Made by a program: the position numbers and the translations under genes
Shown: piece by piece, positions 34,307 through 42,812 of the stretch
How positions within the stretch are numbered: the stretch's first letter is position 1
Layout: each line of letters opens with the position of its first letter
Assembly: GCF_042643165.1 (NCBI RefSeq)
Contig: NZ_JBHRSH010000001.1
Location: forward strand, 806,001-870,000
From: Hyphococcus aureus
GTDB lineage: Bacteria > Pseudomonadota > Alphaproteobacteria > Caulobacterales > Parvularculaceae
Reading direction: 5' to 3'
DNA length: 64,000 nt
The notes under the pieces: model-generated
The model's database searches: none
What the model was told of the DNA's origin: nothing
Seen by the model: only the letters and a program-made list of their open reading frames with translations

Positions 34307-35230
34307 ATGATCAAGCAAGCTTTTGCTGCGGGCGCCGCAGCCTTTTTCACCATCACATCCGCCTATGCCGGTCAGCCGCTGAATGACTGGCTTGGCAATT
34401 ACGTCAAAAACACAGACGGGCTCGACAGCCTGTCGGTTTCAAACAGCGGCGGCAACCTGAGTATTTCCGTCAAGGGAGAATGCACGCCCAATCCCTGTGA
34501 CTGGGGCTCTGCGCCGGCGACCGCTTATTCCAACTCGGCGGCGACAGACCCGGCGTCAAACACCGAAGCGATCATCGCAACCTACAATCAGGGCTTCGCG
34601 ACCAAAACCGTCGTTCTTGACGGGCGCGCGGGAAACACCATGCGCGCCCATATTTACACGCATTTCACCGACAATAGCGGCCGTGACGATTACGTCTCGC
34701 ATGTCTCGCTGAAAAAGGCGCCGCTTGTCTTCACACCGGTTCCGGGCGTGATCGTCGCGACGCCGCTGAAAAACTTCAAGGAAGATTGCGTTTCCCTAAA
34801 CCCGAATACAGTCTCCGTTGAAAACAAAAACGGCAGCTGGAAAGTTGTCGACGGTTCTCACTGGCTGCTTGATGCGGGCGCCAACAAATCGGAAATGGAC
34901 CGCGCCAAGCAAATCATCCAGCATTACAGTTTCAACCAGCATTGTTTTGTGGGGCGACCCGATCCGTCGCTGAGCTACTGGCTGACAAGCGGCGCGGCGC
35001 CCTCGGGATCGTTTTCCGGAGAGGATTGCATCAACATCAATCCCAATAATCTTTCGATCCAGAATTCCGGAAGCCACTTCACCATTGTCTCCAATGGCAA
35101 CCACTATGCGTTCACTGCGCCGACGCAAGCCGAAGCGCAGGAAGTGATCAACGTCATTAAATATTACGGCTTCACGAAGTCCTGCTTCGTTGGGCGGCCA
35201 GGCCCCTCCATGAGTTATTTACGCAAGTAA
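34307..35230 (+). CDS. Exported protein with N-terminal beta domain and two CxxVGRP-type repeats
   Basis: The 307-residue product has a signal peptide (residues 1-21, ending AYAG). Residues ~24-140 form a domain with WLGNYVKNTDGLDSLSV, GECTPNPCDWG and FTDNSGRDDYVSHVSL, which I have seen in other bacterial secreted proteins but cannot name. Then come two ~67-residue repeats: EDCVSLNPNTVSVENKNGSW to CFVGRPDPSLSYWL, and EDCININPNNLSIQNSGSHF to CFVGRPGPSMSYLR. Each repeat has a Cys at the start and one in CFVGRP, so an internal disulfide is likely. A binding role is possible. A perfect CRP-type site lies upstream and a terminator follows. Confidence 0.75.
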   Translation: MIKQAFAAGAAAFFTITSAYAGQPLNDWLGNYVKNTDGLDSLSVSNSGGNLSISVKGECTPNPCDWGSAPATAYSNSAATDPASNTEAIIATYNQGFATKTVVLDGRAGNTMRAHIYTHFTDNSGRDDYVSHVSLKKAPLVFTPVPGVIVATPLKNFKEDCVSLNPNTVSVENKNGSWKVVDGSHWLLDAGANKSEMDRAKQIIQHYSFNQHCFVGRPDPSLSYWLTSGAAPSGSFSGEDCININPNNLSIQNSGSHFTIVSNGNHYAFTAPTQAEAQEVINVIKYYGFTKSCFVGRPGPSMSYLRK

Positions 35231-35261
35231 CCGACGCCCATTATTGACCGTTCACTGCAAG

Positions 35262-35291
35262 CGGAGCGATGGGCAACCATCGCTCCGTTTT
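35262..35291 (+). terminator. Rho-independent terminator
   Basis: CGGAGCGATGG / CCATCGCTCCG is a perfect 11-bp stem with a GCAA loop followed by TTTT. It lies 31 bp after the stop of the two-repeat protein and directly before the convergent yidD stop. Confidence 0.88.
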
Positions 35292-35626
35292 CAGTCGGGA
35301 CCACTTCTTTCAGACCAGCGCCAGTCGCCGAGCTTCCAGAATTTCCACCCTACCTGCGGCGCGTCCTTAGGCACAGGATCGAAACCATGAGAGCCGAACG
35401 GATGACACCGCGTCACCCGCGAAAAAGTCAGCCAGAAGGCGCGGGCGAATTTGTGTTTATGGAAGGCATCGACGCCATATTGCGAACAGGTCGGCTGATG
35501 CCGGCATCTGACGCCAATCAGATAAAGCGCCGGCGAGAGCGTTCGCCGGTAGACCCAGATGAGGCCGAGGATCAACCGCCCCGCCGACCCCGACCGTAAC
35601 CCCGCATTTTTCGCCGCCTCTTCCAT
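35291..35626 (-). CDS. yidD: Membrane protein insertion efficiency factor YidD
   Basis: YidD is a small membrane-associated protein that helps YidC insert inner-membrane proteins. This copy has 111 residues. The family signature is clear: LIWVYRRTLSPALYLIGVRC, PTCSQYGVDAF and SRVTRCHPFGSHGFDPVP, with three conserved cysteines. In many genomes it lies near rnpA-yidC; here it stands alone between a secreted protein gene and trpA. Confidence 0.95.
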   Translation of the reverse strand: MEEAAKNAGLRSGSAGRLILGLIWVYRRTLSPALYLIGVRCRHQPTCSQYGVDAFHKHKFARAFWLTFSRVTRCHPFGSHGFDPVPKDAPQVGWKFWKLGDWRWSERSGPD

Positions 35627-35733
35627 GGAGGGGATATAGCCACGCAGCTTTTCCTTGCAATCCGTCCCTCTTGCATTCCGCGGCGGGGGCGTTAGGCAGG
35701 CGGCTTCGATTTTTTAACAGGCGGCCCCTTTCC

Positions 35734-36555
35734 ATGTCCCGCATCAAAGCCCGCTTTGAAAAACTAAAAGCCGAGAACCGCGCCGCCTTCATCCCCTTCA
35801 TCATGGCGGGCGATCCGGACGGCCCCCTGTCGCTTGAGCTGATGAAAAAGCTGCCAGGCGCGGGCGCTGACCTGATTGAGCTAGGCGTCGCGTTCACCGA
35901 TCCCATGGCGGATGGGCCCGCCATCGCCGCCGCCGGGCTGCGCGCCCTCAAATCCGGCCAGACCCTCCTCAAAACCCTTGAAATGGTTCGATCCTTTCGG
36001 GCCGGAGACGATGAAACCCCGATCATCCTCATGGGCTATTACAACCCGTTTTACGCCTATGGGCCGGAGAAATTCGTCGCCGACGCGCATGAGGCCGGGG
36101 TCGACGGCCTGATCATTGTCGATCTGCCGCCGGAAGAAGACGCCGAATTGTGCCTGCCCGCCCGCGCGGCCGGCCTCGATTTCATTCGCCTCGCGACCCC
36201 CACCACCGATGACGAGCGCCTGCCCATGGTGGTGCGCAATACCTCCGGCTTTGTCTATTACGTCTCGGTCGCCGGGATCACCGGCAAAGGCGCAGGCGAG
36301 ACCGAGACGGTCAAAACTGCGCTCGACCGGATTCGAACCGCATCGGGCTTGCCAGCAGCCATTGGTTTCGGCATCAAAACGGGTGAAAAGGCTGGGGAGT
36401 TCGCCGCCTTCGCGGATGCGGTAGTGGTTGGCTCCGCCCTGGTGGACGAATTTGCCAAGACCCTTGAAGCCAGCCCCGGCGAAGACGATAATGCCATTAA
36501 CGCAGTTTTGAGGCTGGCGCAGGATATTTCGGGGGCGATCCGCGCCGCACGCTAA
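35734..36555 (+). CDS. trpA: Tryptophan synthase alpha subunit
   Basis: TrpA splits indole-3-glycerol phosphate into indole and glyceraldehyde 3-phosphate; indole then passes to TrpB. The product is 273 residues from ATG 35734. The catalytic glutamate lies in LIELGVAFTDPMADGP, which also carries the catalytic aspartate. The loop reads MGYYNPFYAYG, and YYVSVAGITGKGAG and GFGIKTGEKAGEF bind phosphate. It heads a run with accD and folC. No trpB or trpF gene lies upstream, although in many alphaproteobacteria these genes precede trpA. Confidence 0.95.
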   Translation: MSRIKARFEKLKAENRAAFIPFIMAGDPDGPLSLELMKKLPGAGADLIELGVAFTDPMADGPAIAAAGLRALKSGQTLLKTLEMVRSFRAGDDETPIILMGYYNPFYAYGPEKFVADAHEAGVDGLIIVDLPPEEDAELCLPARAAGLDFIRLATPTTDDERLPMVVRNTSGFVYYVSVAGITGKGAGETETVKTALDRIRTASGLPAAIGFGIKTGEKAGEFAAFADAVVVGSALVDEFAKTLEASPGEDDNAINAVLRLAQDISGAIRAAR

Positions 36556-36617
36556 TGAGCGGTTACGGCCCCAATACACGCAACTGTAATAAGGTAACGT
36601 AGAAAGCGCTGTCGTAT

Positions 36618-37586
36618 ATGAGCTGGCTCTCCAACATTCCTCCGGGCATCAAAAACATCTTCAAACCCAAGGACGACAATTCTGATGGGCTGTGGACGAA
36701 ATGCCCGGGGTGCGGCGAGATGATTTTCCAGCGCGACCTCGACGCCGCGCATCAGGTCTGCCCGTCCTGCGATCACCATCTGGCGATTGGCCCGGCGGAA
36801 CGCCTAGCGCTGTTGTTCGACAATGGCGAGTTTGAAGAGATTGACCTGCCGGAGCCGGTCACCGATCCCCTCAAGTTTCGCGACGAAAAGAAATATGTCG
36901 ACCGGCTGAAAGAAAACCGGCGCAAGACCGGCCAGCAGGACGCCATGCGCGCCGCCCATGGAACGGTCGATGGCGTCACTGTCGTCGCCATGGTGCAGAG
37001 TTTCAGATTTATGGGCGGCTCCATGGGGATGGCGCTAGGCGAAGCGATGCTGAAAGCAGCCGAAGCCGCCATCGAGCGCCGGGCGCCGCTGATTGTCTTC
37101 GCCGCATCCGGCGGCGCGCGCATGCAGGAAGGCATTCTCTCGCTGATGCAGATGCCGCGCACCACCATCGCGGTGCAGATGGTGAAAGAAGCGGGCCTTC
37201 CTTACATTGTTGTTTTGACGGACCCGACGACCGGCGGCGTCACCGCCTCCTACGCCATGCTTGGCGACGTCAATATCGCTGAGCCCGGTGCGCTGATCTG
37301 TTTCGCCGGCCCGCGCGTCATCGAACAGACCATTCGCGAAAAGCTGCCGGAAGGGTTCCAGCGTTCCGAGTTCCTGCTGGAAAAAGGCATGGTGGACATG
37401 GTGGTGCGCCGCGCCGACATGAAAGCCACCCTGTCGAAACTCATCCGCGTTCTCGTCAAGGAACGCCGCCAGGGCGTCGCATCCGCGCCGGCGAAAGCCA
37501 CAGCGCCTGCGAAAATTGCAAAACTGCCAAAGCCGAAAACAACGGCGCTGAAAGAAACGCCAAAACTCGACAAGGCGGCGGAATAG
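36618..37586 (+). CDS. accD: Acetyl-CoA carboxylase carboxyltransferase beta subunit
   Basis: AccD forms the carboxyltransferase with AccA and makes malonyl-CoA for fatty acid synthesis. It has 322 residues. The N-terminal zinc ribbon is complete: C-P-G-C near residue 29 and C-P-S-C near 48 (WTKCPGCGEMIF, HQVCPSCDHHL). Core motifs include FAASGGARMQEG and TDPTTGGVTASYAMLGD. The last ~45 residues are Ala/Lys/Pro-rich (APAKATAPAKIAKLPKPKTT) and probably disordered. It follows trpA by 62 bp and precedes folC by 40 bp. Confidence 0.96.
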   Translation: MSWLSNIPPGIKNIFKPKDDNSDGLWTKCPGCGEMIFQRDLDAAHQVCPSCDHHLAIGPAERLALLFDNGEFEEIDLPEPVTDPLKFRDEKKYVDRLKENRRKTGQQDAMRAAHGTVDGVTVVAMVQSFRFMGGSMGMALGEAMLKAAEAAIERRAPLIVFAASGGARMQEGILSLMQMPRTTIAVQMVKEAGLPYIVVLTDPTTGGVTASYAMLGDVNIAEPGALICFAGPRVIEQTIREKLPEGFQRSEFLLEKGMVDMVVRRADMKATLSKLIRVLVKERRQGVASAPAKATAPAKIAKLPKPKTTALKETPKLDKAAE

Positions 37587-37626
37587 ACCCCATACTGATT
37601 ATTCCGATGACCGGAAGGAAGCGCCC

Positions 37627-38928
37627 GTGAGCGACATCGAACCCGTGCTCGCGCAGATCGCGAACCGGCGCCCTGTCATTATCGATCTGTCGCTGGACCG
37701 CATCAAAGCGGCTCTCACGCGGCTGGGCGATCCGCAACAAAAACTACCGCCGTTTTTTCATGTCGCCGGCACCAATGGCAAAGGCTCAACGGTGACTTTC
37801 CTGCGCGCGGCGCTCGAAGCGGCCGGGCATTCGGTCCACGTCTACACTTCGCCCCATCTCGTGCGGTTCAATGAGCGCATTGTCGTCGCCGGAAAAGAAA
37901 TTTCCGATGCAAACCTGATCGACGCCTTGCAGCGCGTCGACAGCGCCATTGGCGACGACATGCTCACCTATTTTGAAACGACGACCTGTGCGGCGTTTCT
38001 CGCTTTCGCAGAGACACAAGCTGACTACGCCGTCATCGAAGTGGGTCTTGGCGGACGGCTCGACGCCACCAATGCCATGGGAACGCCGCTTGCGGCTGTC
38101 GTGACCCCGGTCGATCTCGACCATCAGGCGTTTTTGGGGAACACCCTCGGCGAAGTCGCGGGCGAAAAAGCCGGCATATTCCGCCGCGCCGCGCCCGCCG
38201 TCATCTCCCGCCAGACGCCGGAAGCCATGGCCGTGTTGCAGGATCATGCGCGCCGCATCGGCGCGCAGATTCACGCCTTTGGCGAACAGTGGAATGCTTA
38301 TTCAGAGCACGGACGACTGATCTACCAGGACGATGACGGGCTTTGCGACCTCGACCTGCCGCGCCTGCCCGGCGCGCATCAAATTGAAAACGCCGGCACC
38401 GCCATCGCCGCCCTCCGGGCCGCGAGGCTGTCGCTGAGCGATGCAACCATTTCCAAAGGCATCGCCGCCGCTCACTGGCCTGCGCGGATGCAGCGCCTGA
38501 CCAAAGGTCCGCTGATCGACCTCGCCCAGAGCCTGTTGAACCAGGAACCGGAAATCTGGCTCGACGGCGGCCATAACCCCCATGCGGGGCGCGCCATTTC
38601 GGCTCTGATGGCCGACATGGAGGCGCGCAGTTCAAAACCGCTGGTGATGATCTCGGGCATGCAGGCCAATAAAGACGCCGCCGGATATTTCGCGCCTTTT
38701 GCAGGGCTCGCCCGCGAGGTTTTCTGCGTCGCCGCTGACCATGACGGCGTTCTGTCGCCGGAAGAGGTGGCCAAAGCCGCGCGCGCTGGCGGTCTCTCGG
38801 CGCAAGCTTGCGCTTCTCTCGAAGAGGCCATGAAAAAGGCGTGTACGGATAAAGAAAACGAGCCGCCGAGAATCCTCATCAGCGGCTCGCTTTATCTGTC
38901 CGGCGAAATTCTCGCCGAAAACGCTTAA
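37627..38928 (+). CDS. folC: Bifunctional folylpolyglutamate/dihydrofolate synthase
   Basis: FolC joins glutamate to dihydropteroate and adds further glutamates to folates. The 433-residue protein starts at GTG 37627, with GGAAG upstream. The nucleotide-binding motif is HVAGTNGKGSTVTFLRAALE near residue 45, followed by YTSPHLVRFNERI and VIEVGLGGRLDATN. The second domain has WLDGGHNPHAGRA. Together with accD and trpA it forms a common proteobacterial gene order. Its 3' end overlaps convergent trxA by 4 bp. Confidence 0.95.
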   Translation: MSDIEPVLAQIANRRPVIIDLSLDRIKAALTRLGDPQQKLPPFFHVAGTNGKGSTVTFLRAALEAAGHSVHVYTSPHLVRFNERIVVAGKEISDANLIDALQRVDSAIGDDMLTYFETTTCAAFLAFAETQADYAVIEVGLGGRLDATNAMGTPLAAVVTPVDLDHQAFLGNTLGEVAGEKAGIFRRAAPAVISRQTPEAMAVLQDHARRIGAQIHAFGEQWNAYSEHGRLIYQDDDGLCDLDLPRLPGAHQIENAGTAIAALRAARLSLSDATISKGIAAAHWPARMQRLTKGPLIDLAQSLLNQEPEIWLDGGHNPHAGRAISALMADMEARSSKPLVMISGMQANKDAAGYFAPFAGLAREVFCVAADHDGVLSPEEVAKAARAGGLSAQACASLEEAMKKACTDKENEPPRILISGSLYLSGEILAENA

Positions 38929-39260
38929 GCGGTGGTTTCGCTCAGCACTTGCTGAACCCAGGCGGCAAGCTGGCTCTTCGGCGCAGCGCCGACGCGGGTC
39001 GCCACATGTTCGCCGCCCGAAAAAATCATCAGGGTCGGAATGCCGCGCACGCCATACTTGCCAGGGGTTTCCGGGTTTTCGTCAATGTTCACCTTCGCCA
39101 CGGTGAGCTTGCCTTCATAGTCTTTTGCAATCTCATCGAGCGCGGGCGCAATCTGCTTACACGGACCGCACCATTCAGCCCAGAAATCGATTAGTACAGT
39201 GTCGCCGGAATCGAGAACGTCGGCGTTGAAGCTGGCGTCGGTGACGGTTTTGGCAGCCAT
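38925..39260 (-). CDS. trxA: Thioredoxin
   Basis: This 111-residue thioredoxin has the active site WCGPCK near residue 32 and the cis-proline loop RGIPTLMIFSGG. It reduces protein disulfides in the cytoplasm using TrxB and NADPH. There is no signal peptide. It lies downstream of addA on the same strand, with a 66-bp gap, as in many alphaproteobacteria. Its stop overlaps the end of convergent folC by 4 bp. Confidence 0.97.
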   Translation of the reverse strand: MAAKTVTDASFNADVLDSGDTVLIDFWAEWCGPCKQIAPALDEIAKDYEGKLTVAKVNIDENPETPGKYGVRGIPTLMIFSGGEHVATRVGAAPKSQLAAWVQQVLSETTA

Positions 39261-39326
39261 GGGAATCTCCTGAAACGCTGGAACTGAGAAGATAGCGCGC
39301 GCCGGGTTTGTTTCAACCCGTCAGTT

Positions 39327-42300
39327 TCAGGTCAGTCTCAGGCGCGCGAAAGCGTGATCAAGCATTTCGGAAGGGACCGCCATCAACCGGGCGTCAAAGG
39401 TCCATAACAGCGCGCAGACGATCTCATGGTCTGGATAGATTTCCTGTAAAAGCGCGCGGTAAGCGGCGAGCTGCGCCACATAGGCCGGGTCCGCATCCTC
39501 GACCCGTTTTGGCGGCGGCCGGTTGGTCTTGTAATCGACCACAAGGACGCGAGTTTGCGACACCGCCAGCCGGTCAATCTGGCCGTTCAGCCTTGCGCTA
39601 TCCGGCAGCCCCTTGGGCCGCCCGACAATCGGCGTTTCCGCTATGGAGCCCGGCGCAAACACTTGCGCGAATTGCGGGTCATCAAGGACATGCAAAACTT
39701 CATCGCGCCAGCGCGCGCGTTCGCCATCATCAATATCCGGCGCCAATCGCTCAAGCAGCCGGTCCGCGGCGCCGCGGCGCTTTTCGGCAGCGACCTCGGG
39801 CAGAAGCTCAAGCAGCCTGTGCAATGTCCGTCCACGGAAATATTTATCGCCGCCCGCCACAGGGGAATAGGCGGCGCCGTCACCTACCAACGGCGCAGAA
39901 GCGCGCTCTTCCTCACCGTCTAGCTTCGACGGCGTCAGCCGCAATGGCGCCGGCTCTTCGGGCGCTTTTTGTTTCAGCCAAGGCGGCGTTTCAACACTCG
40001 CTTTGGCGCCGGGGGGGTCATCGTTTTTCACTGCCGCCGTTTGCTGACAGGAAAGGCGTAGCAAGGGCGCATCGCCGCCTTCCCAAAACGGCGTCTCTCC
40101 TGTTTCAACCCGTTCCAGCAGGCGCGCAAATCCGTCATGGGCCAGCGAATGCCAGGATTTAAGGCCTGTCTCTTTATCTTGCGGGTTTTTGCGGTTGCCC
40201 TGCTCGATGCCGCAAATGAAAAGCCGGTCGCGCGCGCGCGTCGCCGCCACATAAAACAGACGGCGATATTCCTCATAGGCGAGGCGGGTTTTTTCCTCCC
40301 GCGCCTCAGCGCTCAACGGCGCATCCTCAGCTTTGGACCAGGCCAGCAACGGTGCGCCATTCGGCAGCCCGGCGTCTGACGGCGGAACAAGAAGCGGGCC
40401 GATATTCCTTATATTCGCTTCGCGATGCGCATCGAGAAGAAAAACAATATCGGCTTCCAGCCCCTTGGCGCCGTGGACAGTCATGACGCGGACCGATTGG
40501 TTCTCCCGCTCCATCTCACGCTTGATGTCGCCCGACGCGCCGTCAAACCAGGCGACAAATTCGCGAAGACTACGCGGATTGCCATTTTCGAAATCAAGCG
40601 CCTGTCGCAGCAGCTCATCCATGGCGTCTGAAGACGCTTCGCCGAGCCGTTCAAAAAACCGCTGGCGGCCGGCAATGGAACCTGTCTCCAGCACATGAGA
40701 GAAAAACGAATAGGGCCCTTGCGCACGCGCCAGCACGCGCGCCGCCATGATTTCTTCAGCGGCGGCTTTCCATTTTTCATTTTCGCCGGCGCGCGCCCGT
40801 AGTGATCGCCAGAGAGTCACGCTCTTCCCCCGCCCATAGGCGAGCGGGAACAAATCATCGTCATCGTCAAAACCGAAAAGCGGGCTTTTCAATATCTCCG
40901 CAAGTGAAAGATCATCGCTTTGCGTCAGCGCAAACCGAGCATAGGAAAGAAGGTCTTCCACCGCCGGATCGTCGGCGAGCTTCAACCGGTCAGGGCCGGC
41001 GACAGGCACGCCCGCCGTGGAAAGGCGCTGGATAATCTCACGAAAAAGCGCCCCCCGGCTTTGCACCAGGATCATAATATCACCGGCCCGGATTGCCCGG
41101 CCGCGCGACTCTAACGGCTCCCCTGACTCCAACCAGCCCTTGATTTGTGCCGCTACGCGGTCACACAAAACGCGCACCGGATGGCTCGCCTCCGTCGCGT
41201 CCACCGGCGCATCCCAGGGATTGATTTCCGGCTTTTCCGGGCGCGGCGTCAGCGGCCAGATTTCCACTAGCCCCGCCGCGCCCTCGCGGCAGACGCCGTG
41301 CGCGGGGATCGGAAATTCGCCAAGGCCTTCCGCCGCCGCTGGGTCGTTGAACGCCGCATCCACGAAAGAGAGCACAGGCTCTGTCGTTCGGAAAGACATG
41401 GTGAGCGGTATATTTCTGTATTCCGTGATAGCGCTGAGTTTCTCACCAAGATCGAATTCCTTGGCTTTAAAAAGCCCTACATCAGCGCCCTGAAAGGAAT
41501 AGATCGACTGTTTCATATCGCCCACGGCGAAGAAACTGCGTGAAATTTCGCGCGCTCCAAGGCCCGAGAAATAATCCGCAAACAGATTTTCAACCACCGC
41601 CCATTGCCCGGGCGAGGTGTCCTGCGCTTCGTCAATCAGAATGTGATCGATGCCGTAGTCGAGCTTGTACATGATCCAGGCGGCTTCATGGCGCTGAAAC
41701 AAGGCTTCGGCGCGCGCAATCAGATCGTTGAAATCGAGCATCGCCCGCGCCGCCTTCGCCTCGGCGTATGCTGTCGCCAGCGCCGCCGTCAGCCGCCAGA
41801 AGGCGAGCGTGTCGTCATACAGCGTATGCGCCCGGATCGCCTGTAATTCCGAGAAAACAAGCTCTTTCAGCGTGTTCACATAAGGCCCGACCCACGGATC
41901 ATGTTTGTCGGTCGCTTTCGACGCGATTTTGTCTACGGTCTTGGATTGATTGGCGACAAGAAAAGTTCTTGTGAGTGCGTCCCAACGCTCTTCATCGCTC
42001 TGCGCAGTAAAATAAGCGGATAACCGTTGCGCCGCCGCCTGGGGCTGCTTGCCTTCCGCAGCGAGACCGTTATGAGCGCGGCGCAACTCGTCAACAGAGA
42101 TTTCTTTCAGGAAATCACGCTTGATCGTATCCGCTGTTTCATCCGGATTGATGGCAAGCTTGTTTGCAAGCGCCGCCGCCGCAGCGTCGATATCGGCAAC
42201 ACCACCGCCTGACGCAGCGGCAATCAACAACTGGCGCAGATCGCCTTCAATGCGTTTGCGCGAAAGCCGGTCGAACGCCGACGCCAGGGCGGCGTCTTCA

Positions 42301-42812
42301 CTGGCGCTGAGGGCGACCGCATCAAGTGCAGCGTTCATCAGCGCCGCCGCTTGTGCGTCTTCAACCACGGTGAAGCCCGGCGGGGCGCCAGCCTCGATTG
42401 GAAAACGCCGGAGGACGCTTTCACAAAAGGAATGAATCGTCTGGATCTTAAGGCCGCCCGGTGTTTCGAGCGCGCGCGCGAAAAGCCGCCGCGCCTGCGC
42501 CAGATCGTCCGCCGATTTTGGCGTCGTATCAGCGCCTTCCAGCTCAGATAGCTCCTCCAGCAATTTTTCATCGCTGGCGAGCGCCCATTCGCCAAGCACG
42601 GAGAACAACCGTTCGGCCATTTCCGCCGCCGCCGCCTTGGTGAAGGTGATGCAGAGAATTTTCTGCGGCGGCGCGCCATCGAGCAGAAGCCGCGCCACGC
42701 GATTGGTAAGCACCCGCGTCTTGCCCGACCCCGCATTGGCCATCACAAAGACCGAACGCGCCGGGTCAGCCGCATGACGCTGATTATTGGTGGTTTCCTG
42801 AAGCGGGGTCAC
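39327..42812 (-). CDS. addA: Double-strand break repair helicase-nuclease AddA
   Basis: AddA is the UvrD-like helicase and nuclease subunit of AddAB, which resects broken DNA ends for RecA. It has 1161 residues and starts at a GTG overlapping the addB stop (GTGA). The Walker A motif is FVMANAGSGKTRVLTNR near residue 26, and helicase motif II is ILIDEAQDTSPGQWAV. Late motifs include VMTVHGAKGLEADIVFLLD and VAATRARDRLFICG. The C-terminal PD-(D/E)XK nuclease has VLVVDYKTNRPPP. It is the last gene of the addBA run before trxA. Confidence 0.97.
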   Translation of the reverse strand: MTPLQETTNNQRHAADPARSVFVMANAGSGKTRVLTNRVARLLLDGAPPQKILCITFTKAAAAEMAERLFSVLGEWALASDEKLLEELSELEGADTTPKSADDLAQARRLFARALETPGGLKIQTIHSFCESVLRRFPIEAGAPPGFTVVEDAQAAALMNAALDAVALSASEDAALASAFDRLSRKRIEGDLRQLLIAAASGGGVADIDAAAAALANKLAINPDETADTIKRDFLKEISVDELRRAHNGLAAEGKQPQAAAQRLSAYFTAQSDEERWDALTRTFLVANQSKTVDKIASKATDKHDPWVGPYVNTLKELVFSELQAIRAHTLYDDTLAFWRLTAALATAYAEAKAARAMLDFNDLIARAEALFQRHEAAWIMYKLDYGIDHILIDEAQDTSPGQWAVVENLFADYFSGLGAREISRSFFAVGDMKQSIYSFQGADVGLFKAKEFDLGEKLSAITEYRNIPLTMSFRTTEPVLSFVDAAFNDPAAAEGLGEFPIPAHGVCREGAAGLVEIWPLTPRPEKPEINPWDAPVDATEASHPVRVLCDRVAAQIKGWLESGEPLESRGRAIRAGDIMILVQSRGALFREIIQRLSTAGVPVAGPDRLKLADDPAVEDLLSYARFALTQSDDLSLAEILKSPLFGFDDDDDLFPLAYGRGKSVTLWRSLRARAGENEKWKAAAEEIMAARVLARAQGPYSFFSHVLETGSIAGRQRFFERLGEASSDAMDELLRQALDFENGNPRSLREFVAWFDGASGDIKREMERENQSVRVMTVHGAKGLEADIVFLLDAHREANIRNIGPLLVPPSDAGLPNGAPLLAWSKAEDAPLSAEAREEKTRLAYEEYRRLFYVAATRARDRLFICGIEQGNRKNPQDKETGLKSWHSLAHDGFARLLERVETGETPFWEGGDAPLLRLSCQQTAAVKNDDPPGAKASVETPPWLKQKAPEEPAPLRLTPSKLDGEEERASAPLVGDGAAYSPVAGGDKYFRGRTLHRLLELLPEVAAEKRRGAADRLLERLAPDIDDGERARWRDEVLHVLDDPQFAQVFAPGSIAETPIVGRPKGLPDSARLNGQIDRLAVSQTRVLVVDYKTNRPPPKRVEDADPAYVAQLAAYRALLQEIYPDHEIVCALLWTFDARLMAVPSEMLDHAFARLRLT

